From Endozoicomonas numazuensis (lineage in GTDB: Bacteria > Pseudomonadota > Gammaproteobacteria > Pseudomonadales > Endozoicomonadaceae): 64,000 nt of DNA. The notes beneath the pieces were generated by a model. The model did no database searches. It was not told the DNA's origin and saw nothing but the letters and a program-made list of their open reading frames with translations. A program made the position numbers and the translations under genes. The DNA lies in NCBI RefSeq assembly GCF_000722635.1, contig NZ_JOKH01000001.1, forward strand, positions 893,303 through 957,302. Direction: 5' to 3'. Below, one piece after another: positions 7,531-17,540 of the stretch (position 1 is its first letter; every line of letters begins with the position of its first letter).

Positions 7531-8700
7531 ATGACCATTCAATCATTCCACCCTCCCAAAAGAACCCTGATGGGGCCCGGCCCTTCAGATGTATACCCTC
7601 GAATTACTGAAGCCCTCTCCCGCCCTACCATCGGTCACCTTGACCCTGAGTTTGTCCGCATGATGGATGAGGTCAAGGAACTGCTTCAATATGCCTTCAG
7701 AACCAGCAATGCCCTGACACTGCCCATCTCTGCACCGGGTTCTGCGGGTATGGAAGCCTGTTTTGTCAATCTGGTTGAGCCAGGCGACAAAGTCATTGTA
7801 TGCACCAATGGTGTCTTTGGTGGCCGCATGAAGGAGAACGTCGAGCGTGCCGGTGGTGAACCTGTCATTGTTCAGGGTGAATGGGGTCGTGCCGTTGATG
7901 TCGCTGAAGTTGAGAAGACACTACAGGCCCATCCGGACAGCAAAATCCTGGCCTTTGTTCATGCAGAAACCTCCACCGGTGCCCGTTCAGATGCAGAAGC
8001 ACTCTGTCGTCTGGCCAGAGAACACAACTGTCTGACCATTGTTGATGCTGTTACCTCTCTGGGTGGATCGGAGCTGGAAGTGGACGGCTGGGGTATTGAT
8101 GCTATTTATTCCGGCACTCAGAAATGTCTCTCCTGCGTACCGGGTATTTCTCCGGTGAGCTTCAGTGAAAAAGCCGTGGAGAAAATCTCCAGCCGCAAGC
8201 ACAAGGTTCAAAGCTGGTTCCTGGATATGAACCTGATCATGGGGTACTGGGGTAAGGGAACCAAGCGGGCTTACCATCATACCGCGCCTGTGAATGCCAT
8301 GTACGCTTTCCATGAAGCCCTGGTGATTTTACAGGAAGAAGGCATTGAGAATGCCTGGGCACGCCATAAGCTTCATCACAATGCACTGGCCAAAGGCCTT
8401 GAAGCCATGGGGTTAGAACTGGTGGTTCCTGAAGGCGAACGATTAAGCCAACTAAACGCCGTCAAGATTCCTGATGGCGTCGACGATGCCCAGGTAAGAA
8501 GCGAACTCTTGTCAAAGTACAACCTGGAAATTGGGGCAGGCCTGGGTAATCTGGCTGGAAAAGTTTGGCGGATCGGCTTGATGGGCTGCAGTGCCAATCA
8601 AACGAATGTTCTGAGCTGTCTAGGTGCCCTGCAGGCCGTATTAGGCTCTGATAAAAACGGAGCAGTAGCAGCCCTGGAGTTCTATCACTCACAGGGCTGA
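7531..8700 (+). CDS. Class V alanine-glyoxylate / serine-pyruvate aminotransferase
   Basis: This PLP enzyme has the AGXT-type layout. It begins [15 protein letters not shown], has a cofactor-binding [12 protein letters not shown] segment, an Asp in [11 protein letters not shown] that contacts the pyridine nitrogen, and the Schiff-base lysine in [16 protein letters not shown]-terminal domain ends with [10 protein letters not shown], whose arginine binds the substrate carboxylate. The length of 389 residues is normal. The likely reaction is transamination of glyoxylate or pyruvate with alanine or serine. A strong bidirectional terminator follows immediately, so it is probably a single-gene unit. 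Confidence 0.92.
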   Translation: MTIQSFHPPKRTLMGPGPSDVYPRITEALSRPTIGHLDPEFVRMMDEVKELLQYAFRTSNALTLPISAPGSAGMEACFVNLVEPGDKVIVCTNGVFGGRMKENVERAGGEPVIVQGEWGRAVDVAEVEKTLQAHPDSKILAFVHAETSTGARSDAEALCRLAREHNCLTIVDAVTSLGGSELEVDGWGIDAIYSGTQKCLSCVPGISPVSFSEKAVEKISSRKHKVQSWFLDMNLIMGYWGKGTKRAYHHTAPVNAMYAFHEALVILQEEGIENAWARHKLHHNALAKGLEAMGLELVVPEGERLSQLNAVKIPDGVDDAQVRSELLSKYNLEIGAGLGNLAGKVWRIGLMGCSANQTNVLSCLGALQAVLGSDKNGAVAALEFYHSQG

Positions 8701-8701
8701 C

Positions 8702-8743
8702 AAAATGCGTCTCTCCCATCACTGTGAGAGAGACGCAATTTTA
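8702..8743. terminator. Strong bidirectional intrinsic terminator
   Basis: The stem gcgtctctc pairs with gagagacgc around a short loop. It is flanked by aaaat on the left and atttt on the right, so it can serve both the aminotransferase gene and the gene arriving from the other strand. Confidence 0.9.
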
Positions 8744-9503
8744 TAGAATCACACAAGGACATTGTTCGACGTTAGGCATGGGTGGATCATCCACATCCAT
8801 CGTAAAGTCTTCACCCTCAGACTCTGTATCCGATACCGTAAAGCCGTCTACTACCCGGAATAAACGGTATCCCATCAAATCCAGAGGCTCCCTGTTCAAC
8901 TCATCCACCGGATGCTCCCCCCTGCCCCAGGTTTTTCTATTGCTTCTGGCTTCAACCGCCCCGTGATAATAGCGCTGGTATTCTTCCTGACTGATCCTGA
9001 ATCCCATAAACTCCTCTACTTCGTGCTTACGGAAGATTTCACTTTCATCCAGATTATCCAGCATCTGGTCAACAGGCCCCAGGAGACCGGCAGCCATATA
9101 CAAGCCTAGAGTCTAGGGAATACCCCCTATGCTGATCGTAGACTTCCTTGCGCTCGGAAAAATAATCATCCATCACCTGAATACGTCCCAGTTCACGATG
9201 ATTATCCAACCAGTTCATCCACTTAATGCAGCTCTTTTTATCGGTACAGGCCATCATTCCGATTGGATAAAAATCCGCAGACGCCTGACGACGTATTTAC
9301 TGTACAGTCTTTATAAATCCTTTGGCACCGGATGCTCCTTCCCCATAATCAGAAGGCTCGCCATCCGTGAAGATGTAAGCCACCGTCTGCCGCCCTTTCC
9401 TTCTCGCCGCTTCAAAGCTATCCCAAACGGCTTTATTTAATGGTGTTCCTCCCCAAGGCTGAAGACTTTCGATAATTACGGGCTTATGACTTGAATTCAG
9501 GCT
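8741..9503 (-). pseudogene. 3' half of a VWA-domain gene ending in a CaaX box
   Basis: Reading leftwards from 9503, the frame encodes the second half of a von Willebrand A domain: ESLQPWGGTPLNKAVWDSF, with the GGTPL metal-site threonine, and TVAYIFTDGEPSDYG, with the third MIDAS motif. An in-frame TAA (9297-9299) interrupts it. The same frame resumes (MMACTDKKSCIKWMNWLDNH), then shifts by one base near 9103-9115, next to a palindrome cctagactctagg. The final frame ends EQCPCVIL, a canonical CaaX prenylation motif with an extra upstream cysteine. The missing first half of the domain lies at 10974-12053. The lesions mark this copy as decayed, although the last ORF (8741-9103) could still be translated. 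Confidence 0.75.
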
Positions 9504-9571
9504 TCAATTCCTACCATAATCCCGACACATTAAAACAACTCTGCAATAACAACCTATAAGGATATAGAAGT

Positions 9572-10578
9572 ATGAGTAGTGTTATCCCGGAAGAGGCGCT
9601 TTTCTTTATTGCTGAACGTGAATATACCCTTGATCAGCTGATCAATTTACTCTATCAAACACCTTCACCTCAAACCCGCTCGCACTTTACTGCTATTAAT
9701 TCTCACTTGAAAAATGGTCGGGCACAGCCTGGTCAGATGGTGATTATCACTCCCCCTGATGCCAGCAGCTGCCAGCTAGCGGAAAGTATGATGCAGCAGG
9801 CAGCCATCGAGGTAGATAAAGAACTGGCGGAAATGTCCGCGAAAGAGCGAAAAATTCTGGCCGACCACTATGCGATTCTAAGTAATATGACAACTGTTAC
9901 TGCGCCCATGTATGGGTGGGTGAATAACTACTTTAGCCAGAAAGGCAAAGTGGTAGAGCACACTTTGAACCAGATTGAGCGACTTTACATCTCTACGTAT
10001 CAGAAAAAAGGCCACTTAAGAAGTGAGAATTTCTTCAACCAGAGACGTGTATTATTCAATCAGCTGGATACAACGATTAACGGCATGATGGAAAGAGAGC
10101 TGTTTGGCAGGGATGTGCCTGCAAGCCGGATCAAGTCACAGCTGGGCTTGAAGTCAAAGGCTATCGTCCATCAGTGGAAAATGCAGGGACACTTAAAGGT
10201 TTTTCCAACAATTACGCCCGGTTAGCAGAAACCTCAAGGACATTTGCCCGGTTGGGCTATCTCTCCATGGCGTTGGATGTGGCAGGTGGTGCGGCCAATA
10301 TCCAGAAGGCCTGTACACTGAAGCCGGATTCTGATGAGTGCAGTAAAGCAACCATTGTCGAGCCTGCAAAAGTTGCGGGGAGTATCAGTGGTGGCGCAGC
10401 TGGTGGATTTGTCGCAGCTTGGGGGGTTTGCAACCTTGTGTTTGGTCTTCCATCAGGCGGTACAAGCTTGTTGTGGTGTAGTGTGGTTGCTGGTGCTGCT
10501 GGGGGGTATGGCGGTTCAAAGTTATTCGGTTCCGTTGGAGAGTCAGCCGGAAATGAAATATACAGGTTATCAAGATGA
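9572..10578 (+). pseudogene. Glycine-zipper toxin/effector gene with a frameshift
   Basis: Two overlapping ORFs (9572-10225 and a second frame from about 10174 to 10578) look like one protein of about 335 residues broken by a single-base change in a homopolymer near 10177-10205 (runs of A and T). The N-terminal part has a LysM-like segment (INSHLKNGRAQPGQMVIITP) and a helical middle. The second frame has LAETSRTFARLGY, then a hydrophobic glycine-zipper region (GGAAGGF, VVAGAAGGYGG) separated by a two-cysteine loop. That layout is found in membrane-acting toxins delivered by contact-dependent or type VI systems. ATG start with aagga upstream. The next gene overlaps it by ATGA, as immunity genes often do. 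Toxin function is inferred. Confidence 0.6.
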
Positions 10579-10925
10579 TAGGAATACTCGTAGTAATATT
10601 ATTTTCCTTAACGATCCTGCTTTTTTTGATTTTAACAGCGAATGCAATCCACTTTTATAAAAAGCGCTACAGAGAAATATCAGAAACTATTGATGGTGTG
10701 TTTTTTGACTGTGGTTTTCTCTTTGCAACCCATCGTCTGATGATGTGGGGGCATTACTGTCTCTTCCCAAAAAGAGCTCAGCGAGATAATGTTCTTCCGG
10801 TATTTGAAAATTTATCAAATCCAGTTCGGAGGCAGCTTAAGCTCCACTACTTAGGGCTCTTAACTTGTTGTTTTTTAATGATTTTCAGTTATTTATTAAG
10901 TAAATACTTATTGCCTGGAGAGTGA
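10575..10925 (+). CDS. Putative membrane immunity protein for the upstream toxin
   Basis: This 116-residue protein has an N-terminal transmembrane helix (residues 1-23), a basic cytoplasmic stretch and a second hydrophobic segment near the C-terminus (LGLLTCCFLMIFSYLLSKYL). I know no named family for it. Its start overlaps the stop of the glycine-zipper gene (ATGA), implying translational coupling. A small two-helix membrane protein coupled to a membrane-acting toxin-like gene fits an immunity partner, and it remains intact while the toxin-like gene is frameshifted. The role comes from context alone. Confidence 0.6.
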   Translation: MIGILVVILFSLTILLFLILTANAIHFYKKRYREISETIDGVFFDCGFLFATHRLMMWGHYCLFPKRAQRDNVLPVFENLSNPVRRQLKLHYLGLLTCCFLMIFSYLLSKYLLPGE

Positions 10926-10973
10926 GATATGCTTCAATCTAGGAAGAATGATGTTCGCTCAGCTGGTTATGGC

Positions 10974-12053
<1,080 letters not shown>

Positions 12054-12328
12054 AAAACGATTACTGAGTGCTGCAGCGCCGTGAATATAGAAAGGGATCA
12101 GTCTTCAGCAAGGTGGGATAAGAGTCGTATTCATAGATCATTCAGATTCAGCGACTCACAATCATTCTTATTCATATTCCGTTCAGTCAGATCTGTGATC
12201 TGTGATCTGTCAGTAAAAGACTATTGGTAATTAATATTTATTTTTAAGGAAGAAATTCAGACTGGTGCATCGAGCATAAATAACCATTCTGCTAATATCG
12301 ATGAAACAAATTCATTAGGGTATGAAGC

Positions 12329-12538
12329 ATGTACAAGCTGCTGGCAATGATCTTCCTGGCTCTGATCGTCATTATCGGCCTGTCTCGGGATTTTGAAATG
12401 GCCATTAGCCATGAGTACGCCTATGTGAAGGCGGACTTCCCTCGCTTTGCCAATAAAGCCTGGTTTGGCTTTGACGTAGGTAAAAAAGGCGGGCTCGAAG
12501 GCATGTACAATGATTTTAAAGAAAAAATGAAGCAGTGA
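12329..12538 (+). CDS. Small single-pass membrane protein
   Basis: The 69-residue protein has an N-terminal hydrophobic helix (residues 3-18, LLAMIFLALIVIIGL) and a soluble tail rich in aromatic and lysine residues, ending KEKMKQ. The ATG is preceded by agggtatgaag. Composition is convincing, but no family is recognised. Its stop codon lies immediately beside the 3' end of the 1086-residue gene on the other strand, so the two are convergent with no spacer. Confidence 0.6.
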   Translation: MYKLLAMIFLALIVIIGLSRDFEMAISHEYAYVKADFPRFANKAWFGFDVGKKGGLEGMYNDFKEKMKQ

Positions 12539-15500
12539 TCATGAGTCAGTATCAAGTTTTCGTTGTTTGCTGACGGAAATTTCAGAGTCGATAAGGCGCT
12601 TGTGGGCCACTCGCCCATTCTCCAAAGGAATGGATATGGGAAAGTGAGACCGTTTGGCGGCCTTGTGCATCTTGAATCGTTTCAGTCTGTGAAAGAAATC
12701 ACGGGCTTTACCTCTAGTCATATCAAAGGTTCTGGCGACTTCGGCCACCCGCCTGGAAGATTCATGGGGAGTATCGTACTTTGGTGTCAGCATCAGGTCG
12801 ATGACCCGGCCCTCATTCAGCGTCATCGACTCCCCTTTGTGCCTGTATATCTGCCTTTCAAAATCAAGACATTCCGCTGACTTGGGATATTTCGTCATCA
12901 TGGCGCTAACTGACAGTCCATCCTCCCACAGAAACGTCCTTAATCTTGAATAAGACCAGGTTCTGTCACTTCGAAGTCCGGGGCAACCAATAGCGGGCGT
13001 TGCTCCGTGTTTGAAAAACAGGTCTCCATTATTCAGCTTGTGGGAAATGTACGACAGAGTATGACCTTCCCTAAGATAGCTTTTAATCTGCTTCAGAATA
13101 GATCTGCGCCATTTTTCGCTACCCGTTCTATATAAGCCCAGTTCATCCAAAGCGTTGATCGCTAGTGCTTCAGAAACCTTTCCAGGTGGTTCAAAGTCGG
13201 AGTAAAAAATCAGACACCTTAGAAACTGGGCAGTACACCCCCTGGCTCTATCTGAGTCGAAGTCCGGAATCAACGCTTCAGCAAAACTCATGAATTCGGG
13301 CTGTCTTGAGAGCATGGTTTTAAGGTTGCCCAGAATGGTTTCTGCGCTTTTTTCCCAATCAATTCGGTCAAACATCCTCTGTAATCTTCGGGTCAGCAGC
13401 GTTTTTACTTCAGGACAATTGACACCTTCATCAGCAATAACCTTAAGCAAAGCTTCCTCGCACCAGGCAGTAAATCCAGCTTCTTTGACCGATGTTGGTA
13501 ACTCTATCGAAAGCAGTTTTCTTGAGTGATAACCAAGAGCTACTGTGCCTTTCGTGGACTGCAGGATCTCAGCCATGGATTTAACATCCAATCCCTCTTC
13601 AAAACCCTGGGTGATGAAACAATTGAGAGCCCGACGAAAGTGCTCTGACTCTGCGTGACAGACCTGCAACGTATCCAAAGGCTTCCAGGCAAATGACTTT
13701 TTAGTGCTCTGAGTTTCGGACAAGGTTACCTGTTCTTCCTTCATCAGATGCCTGACCAGCGCTGGCATGTTGGATTTGGCCAGCGTAATGGCAGGTTTGA
13801 TTTCAGGTCGATGATTCCAAAGATGGCGATAATCCTGACAGATAAGCGACACGGTGCCATCAATAAGATCCTTCCCCTTTATGGATTGGGCAATCCGGCT
13901 ACCGACACTTCTCTTGCAGGCTTTGATGTCCACCCCGATCGCCTTCAGCAGTGTTTTCCCTGTGCCTCTCCAATTCTTTCTATTCCAGAATTTGGGATCA
14001 ATGGCATCAATGGCTGGAATCCGATAAGGCTTCCTTCTGGAATCCCTGCTTTCTCCCTCATAATCACCGAAAAAGCCCGTCGAGCTCATAGCTTCCAGAC
14101 ACTGCTCTACTGAACGTCCCCTGCGCAGATATTTCTCGGCCTGATGTTTAAGAGCAGAGACATACTCCTCAGAACTACTTCGATAACAGGCCAGAACATC
14201 AAAATCGTTAGTTTTGTAGGATTTACCCAATGGCTCAACGGCTTCATAATCAGCAAATACTTTAGGTATACAATGCAGGGCACAGATGCTCCAGGGAACA
14301 GATTTACTGATTGTATTGGGACAAAGATCAGCAGGTTTACTCTCCATCCCCTTGAGATGCCACATCAACCCGCTCATTGACAGACTGCGACCGTGATGCC
14401 AGAGCAACACAGCCAAAGGCAATAATCTTCGGGTTTGACGCTTTGCCAGACTGATATCCTTTTCACTCAGACTGTCGTTTTTCTGAAACTGCTCTGCCAG
14501 AGAGATTGTGGCATCTCCTGTCATCCAGTAACCATACTGACTGCAAAGCATTAACATATGATCAGACAGCGACTTTTCAGTGAGAGGCACGACTCTCTGG
14601 AGAGAAGGATCAACAATAACAACCCCTTGCTTCTCCATAGCCTCACAGAAAGCCTTGTCAGGCATCTTCCCCTGTTGAATGGACGTTTCATGGTCGTCAA
14701 TCCCGGAAACAGGCTGATCACCCGGTGCCATCAGCAATAAATAGTGATTAGTGAGCATGTCTTCTCCCTTCTTAATTTGCAGATTCACAAGAGAAGCCTG
14801 GGAGCTCAGCTTCTTACTCCTCAACCAGTGCGCCAGGAGGAAAAAGCACCAGTCATCGCAACGAATAAACTTAAGACGTCGGGCGCCTTCTGCTTTCATC
14901 ATGACTTTCATCTGCTGATCAAAGTCAGTATTCCCCGGGAAGTGCCCTTCCACCAACTCCTTGAACTGCCACTGAATCATCTCATTTCGCGCTGCCTGGC
15001 ATCGCTCCCTGAAAGATTTTGTCGTCTGATGGATATCAACGATGGAAAACTGTCTGGCTTTGTCCAGCACCATTGTCATCTCATTAACAAGTGCTTTCTG
15101 GTCATCAGGAAGGTTGAACGATGAGGTATGAAGATCGGTGTTTTTTTCAACTTCACGAAACTCGACCGAGTCCACATCCCAAAAGGGAACCGGTGAAAAG
15201 AGTTCAAAATTTGAAGAACAGGGAGACGGTGCCTGAAATTCCCTTAACAAACCCTTTTCGATAGAAACCACCATGGGTTCCGTCACAGTTTCAGCTCCAG
15301 ACTCACCCGATTCGGACTCCGAAGAATCCGACAGACGAGTCACTCGGGTGAAAGGTCTCGCTTTAACTTCAGGCACCCCAGGCATTGTAGAATCAACAAA
15401 GAAGAGAGGAGCCTCTCTTTGCGTTGGGGGTTGGGACAACTCAGCAGACATATGTAGAGCAGAAACGTGAGCCTTCTTGACCGACGGACCAAAAGGCGCA

Positions 15501-15799
15501 CGCACAGCCTCATCTCGTGCGTGAGCCGTTCTTTTTCGCTGAGAAGCCATCACCTGACGGGAAGCTTCTTTCCAGTTAATACTGGTCTGTCCTGATGCTG
15601 CTCCATTCATAACCGTAAATCCATTCCTTGGAATTCCGGTAGTTTTGACCCTTTTCTCGCCGAAAAGTGCCCGGAACTCTCTCCAGGATTCATGGTCAAA
15701 CGATAATGATTCAGGGAAAGTAGCATAAGAGGTCAGGATGGATTCACAGCGGTTGTTTAGTCCAGATAACGTTCCAACATCTGTCAGCAGTGGTGCCAC
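12539..15799 (-). CDS. Large effector-like protein with a possible cysteine-protease core
   Basis: I do not recognise the full-length protein. The chosen start is GTG at 15799, because gggaggg lies 6 nt upstream; this gives 1086 residues. The first 180 residues are disordered and include a Ser/Glu run (SDSSESESGESGAE). Residues 310-400 show FIRCDDWCFFLLAHWL, then TNHYLLLMAP, then GVVIVDPSL, a Cys/His/Asp order (Cys314, His352, Asp397) as in papain-like effector proteases such as YopT. The rest is repetitive helical sequence, with a helix-turn-helix-like RRVAEVARTFDMTRGKARDF near the end and a basic tail (HKRLIDSEISVSKQRK). Its 5' end overlaps a divergent gene by 62 bp. Protease activity is a hypothesis. 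Confidence 0.7.
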   Translation of the reverse strand: MAPLLTDVGTLSGLNNRCESILTSYATFPESLSFDHESWREFRALFGEKRVKTTGIPRNGFTVMNGAASGQTSINWKEASRQVMASQRKRTAHARDEAVRAPFGPSVKKAHVSALHMSAELSQPPTQREAPLFFVDSTMPGVPEVKARPFTRVTRLSDSSESESGESGAETVTEPMVVSIEKGLLREFQAPSPCSSNFELFSPVPFWDVDSVEFREVEKNTDLHTSSFNLPDDQKALVNEMTMVLDKARQFSIVDIHQTTKSFRERCQAARNEMIQWQFKELVEGHFPGNTDFDQQMKVMMKAEGARRLKFIRCDDWCFFLLAHWLRSKKLSSQASLVNLQIKKGEDMLTNHYLLLMAPGDQPVSGIDDHETSIQQGKMPDKAFCEAMEKQGVVIVDPSLQRVVPLTEKSLSDHMLMLCSQYGYWMTGDATISLAEQFQKNDSLSEKDISLAKRQTRRLLPLAVLLWHHGRSLSMSGLMWHLKGMESKPADLCPNTISKSVPWSICALHCIPKVFADYEAVEPLGKSYKTNDFDVLACYRSSSEEYVSALKHQAEKYLRRGRSVEQCLEAMSSTGFFGDYEGESRDSRRKPYRIPAIDAIDPKFWNRKNWRGTGKTLLKAIGVDIKACKRSVGSRIAQSIKGKDLIDGTVSLICQDYRHLWNHRPEIKPAITLAKSNMPALVRHLMKEEQVTLSETQSTKKSFAWKPLDTLQVCHAESEHFRRALNCFITQGFEEGLDVKSMAEILQSTKGTVALGYHSRKLLSIELPTSVKEAGFTAWCEEALLKVIADEGVNCPEVKTLLTRRLQRMFDRIDWEKSAETILGNLKTMLSRQPEFMSFAEALIPDFDSDRARGCTAQFLRCLIFYSDFEPPGKVSEALAINALDELGLYRTGSEKWRRSILKQIKSYLREGHTLSYISHKLNNGDLFFKHGATPAIGCPGLRSDRTWSYSRLRTFLWEDGLSVSAMMTKYPKSAECLDFERQIYRHKGESMTLNEGRVIDLMLTPKYDTPHESSRRVAEVARTFDMTRGKARDFFHRLKRFKMHKAAKRSHFPISIPLENGRVAHKRLIDSEISVSKQRKLDTDS

Positions 15800-17366
15800 T
15801 GCCAACCCTCCCTCGTCCAGTTGCCATGGAAAGCCTCAGTCCTACATGCGGCATCGCCATGTCAGACTTGCCGGTGGCGGCAAACAACCCCGAACTGAAC
15901 TGCAGGAGCTCACCAGGAAATCAAAGTCCCGCCCTGTCTCATCTCGACAAACACGCGGTAAAACGGGCCCAGCCTTCTCATCTCAACAAACACGAGGTCC
16001 AACGGATACGGCTTCCACCCCACCGGTCTATCAAGACTCCCTGAAAGCCAGGATTAAAAAATTCTGGAAAACGCCATGGCCTGCGTGGTGTTACAAGTTC
16101 CCCGAAAACTGGCGAAGCGCCATGAAAACAGACAGGGGTGGTAATATGCAGATTCCTCACAGCTGGAAGTGCTGGCTGTTGGCGCCTGATCGCTTTGTAA
16201 AGCTTGAAAACATTCCCTCACCTCCCCCTGCTGAATTGATGTCCATCAAACTATGGCCCGCCGTTACTCATTTGCTGTCGGCCCTGCAAAAACTGAAGAT
16301 CAATCGCGAGGTGGTGACGGAACAGAGCCTGAGAGCCATGATTCAGTCTTTTCAACCCCATGATCGCCATGAAACAGTGGAAGTGATGCTGCAACTCTGC
16401 AAGACAGCCTTTTCAGTAACGTCACCTTTAACGGATTTGCAAAAATACTTTCTTATGGCGCTTTGGGCTTATCGAACGACAGACTGTGAGATCAATATTA
16501 ACAGTGATCCATTTGCCCTCTTTAATTCTTTTGAACTGAAGGTCAATAGCATCAATAAAGATCTTCTGGGCGAGCCAGCCACTACCCCTCAGCAAATTGA
16601 AGACCTCGGTCAAACCCTTTTCGTTCAAAACTGGCGCCCTCTGAAATCGGCGCTGCTGGAATACGAGATCCAGTCACTGGATGAAAGAATTTTAAACAAC
16701 AGTCGCTTTCATCGCTCAATCTGGCAGTTCGCTCATACATTTTCTGCCATGTGGTCTAACAACCAGGAGTGCGATTTGGCAACGGAATTCAATGTGGGTG
16801 AAGGCGATATGTTGCATTCAGAGTATTTCGCCCACTATTTACGCGCATTTTTAGGTAACGAAAGCCGGCTCACATTGAGAGAACAGGAACAACTGAGATT
16901 ATTACTGGATACTGTCATTGTCGAACGTAATTTGACCCTGACTGCGAACGGTCATCCAACTAACTGGCGAGAATGGTTGAATCGTTATGAACCCAGGGTT
17001 GATTGTATTCCGGGCAATGAATGGAAAGATTATGATAGTGGTTCGGACAGTCAGTCTACTGATCTCTCTGAAAGCGACAATGGTCAGTCCGAGACTGAAG
17101 AGAGCGGTACAGAACGGCCTCCTCCTGTCACCGGAGGTAAACATTTTCCCGGGAAGTCGATGCCCGGTTCCTCCATTCCCAGAAAAAGGCTGAGGGTAGA
17201 AGACCCTGATACGCCCTCACAGGAATCCTCCGATCAGGAAGCAACACCTCTCAGACCTGCTGGCCGTGGAGAAAAAATGATACCAACCGTTCATATGAGT
17301 GCAAAAGAGAGAGCTTTTTTAGAAAGAGGACGTTATGGGTCAGGGTCAGGTTCTGGCAGTGACTAA
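15738..17366 (+). CDS. Effector-like protein with an SV40-type nuclear signal
   Basis: The family is not recognised. The ATG has a good ribosome site (agaggtcagg). The 542-residue protein begins with 100 disordered residues that contain a PPxY motif (STPPVYQD, 95-98), followed by a helical core (about 105-430). An acidic serine-rich stretch (DSGSDSQSTDLSESDNG) leads to PRKRLRVEDP at 481-490, almost the SV40 large-T nuclear signal (PKKKRKVEDP). It ends in a Gly-Ser repeat. There is no signal peptide or membrane segment. The gene lies head to head with the 1086-residue gene, with overlapping 5' ends, and both share acidic serine tracts. Delivery into a eukaryotic host is inferred. Confidence 0.7.
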   Translation: MDSQRLFSPDNVPTSVSSGATANPPSSSCHGKPQSYMRHRHVRLAGGGKQPRTELQELTRKSKSRPVSSRQTRGKTGPAFSSQQTRGPTDTASTPPVYQDSLKARIKKFWKTPWPAWCYKFPENWRSAMKTDRGGNMQIPHSWKCWLLAPDRFVKLENIPSPPPAELMSIKLWPAVTHLLSALQKLKINREVVTEQSLRAMIQSFQPHDRHETVEVMLQLCKTAFSVTSPLTDLQKYFLMALWAYRTTDCEININSDPFALFNSFELKVNSINKDLLGEPATTPQQIEDLGQTLFVQNWRPLKSALLEYEIQSLDERILNNSRFHRSIWQFAHTFSAMWSNNQECDLATEFNVGEGDMLHSEYFAHYLRAFLGNESRLTLREQEQLRLLLDTVIVERNLTLTANGHPTNWREWLNRYEPRVDCIPGNEWKDYDSGSDSQSTDLSESDNGQSETEESGTERPPPVTGGKHFPGKSMPGSSIPRKRLRVEDPDTPSQESSDQEATPLRPAGRGEKMIPTVHMSAKERAFLERGRYGSGSGSGSD

Positions 17367-17406
17367 GATTGTTTCTAGAAATAAATTCCCGATTAAAGCA
17401 TGGACT

Positions 17407-17470
17407 TCGTTCATCCTGGGCCTGTCGAAGGATGCTGGTCATGCACTTCGACAGGCTCAGTGCGAACGGT
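17407..17470. repeat. Dispersed inverted repeat (cttcgacaggctcag family)
   Basis: cgttcatcctgggcctgtcg is roughly complementary to cttcgacaggctcagtgcga 20 bp later, so it can fold into a hairpin. A diverged relative lies at 24447-24505. It sits between the 542-residue gene and the catalase gene. Confidence 0.75.
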
Positions 17471-17492
17471 ATGGAGTTTCATGCTTATTTAC

Positions 17493-17531
17493 ACAAGCCT
17501 GATTCTGATTACTAAGAAGCAGGCTTGTTTA
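17493..17531 (-). terminator. Probable terminator of the catalase gene
   Basis: acaagcctg pairs with caggcttgt across an 18-nt loop, 10 bp beyond the catalase stop. The T-tract on the minus strand is weak. Confidence 0.55.
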
Positions 17532-17540
17532 TCACCTTCC

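Noticed and set aside
12539-15799. Transposase or integrase as identity of the 1086-residue protein
   Set aside because: It has a helix-turn-helix-like tail, but no DDE, serine or tyrosine recombinase motif and no flanking terminal repeats.
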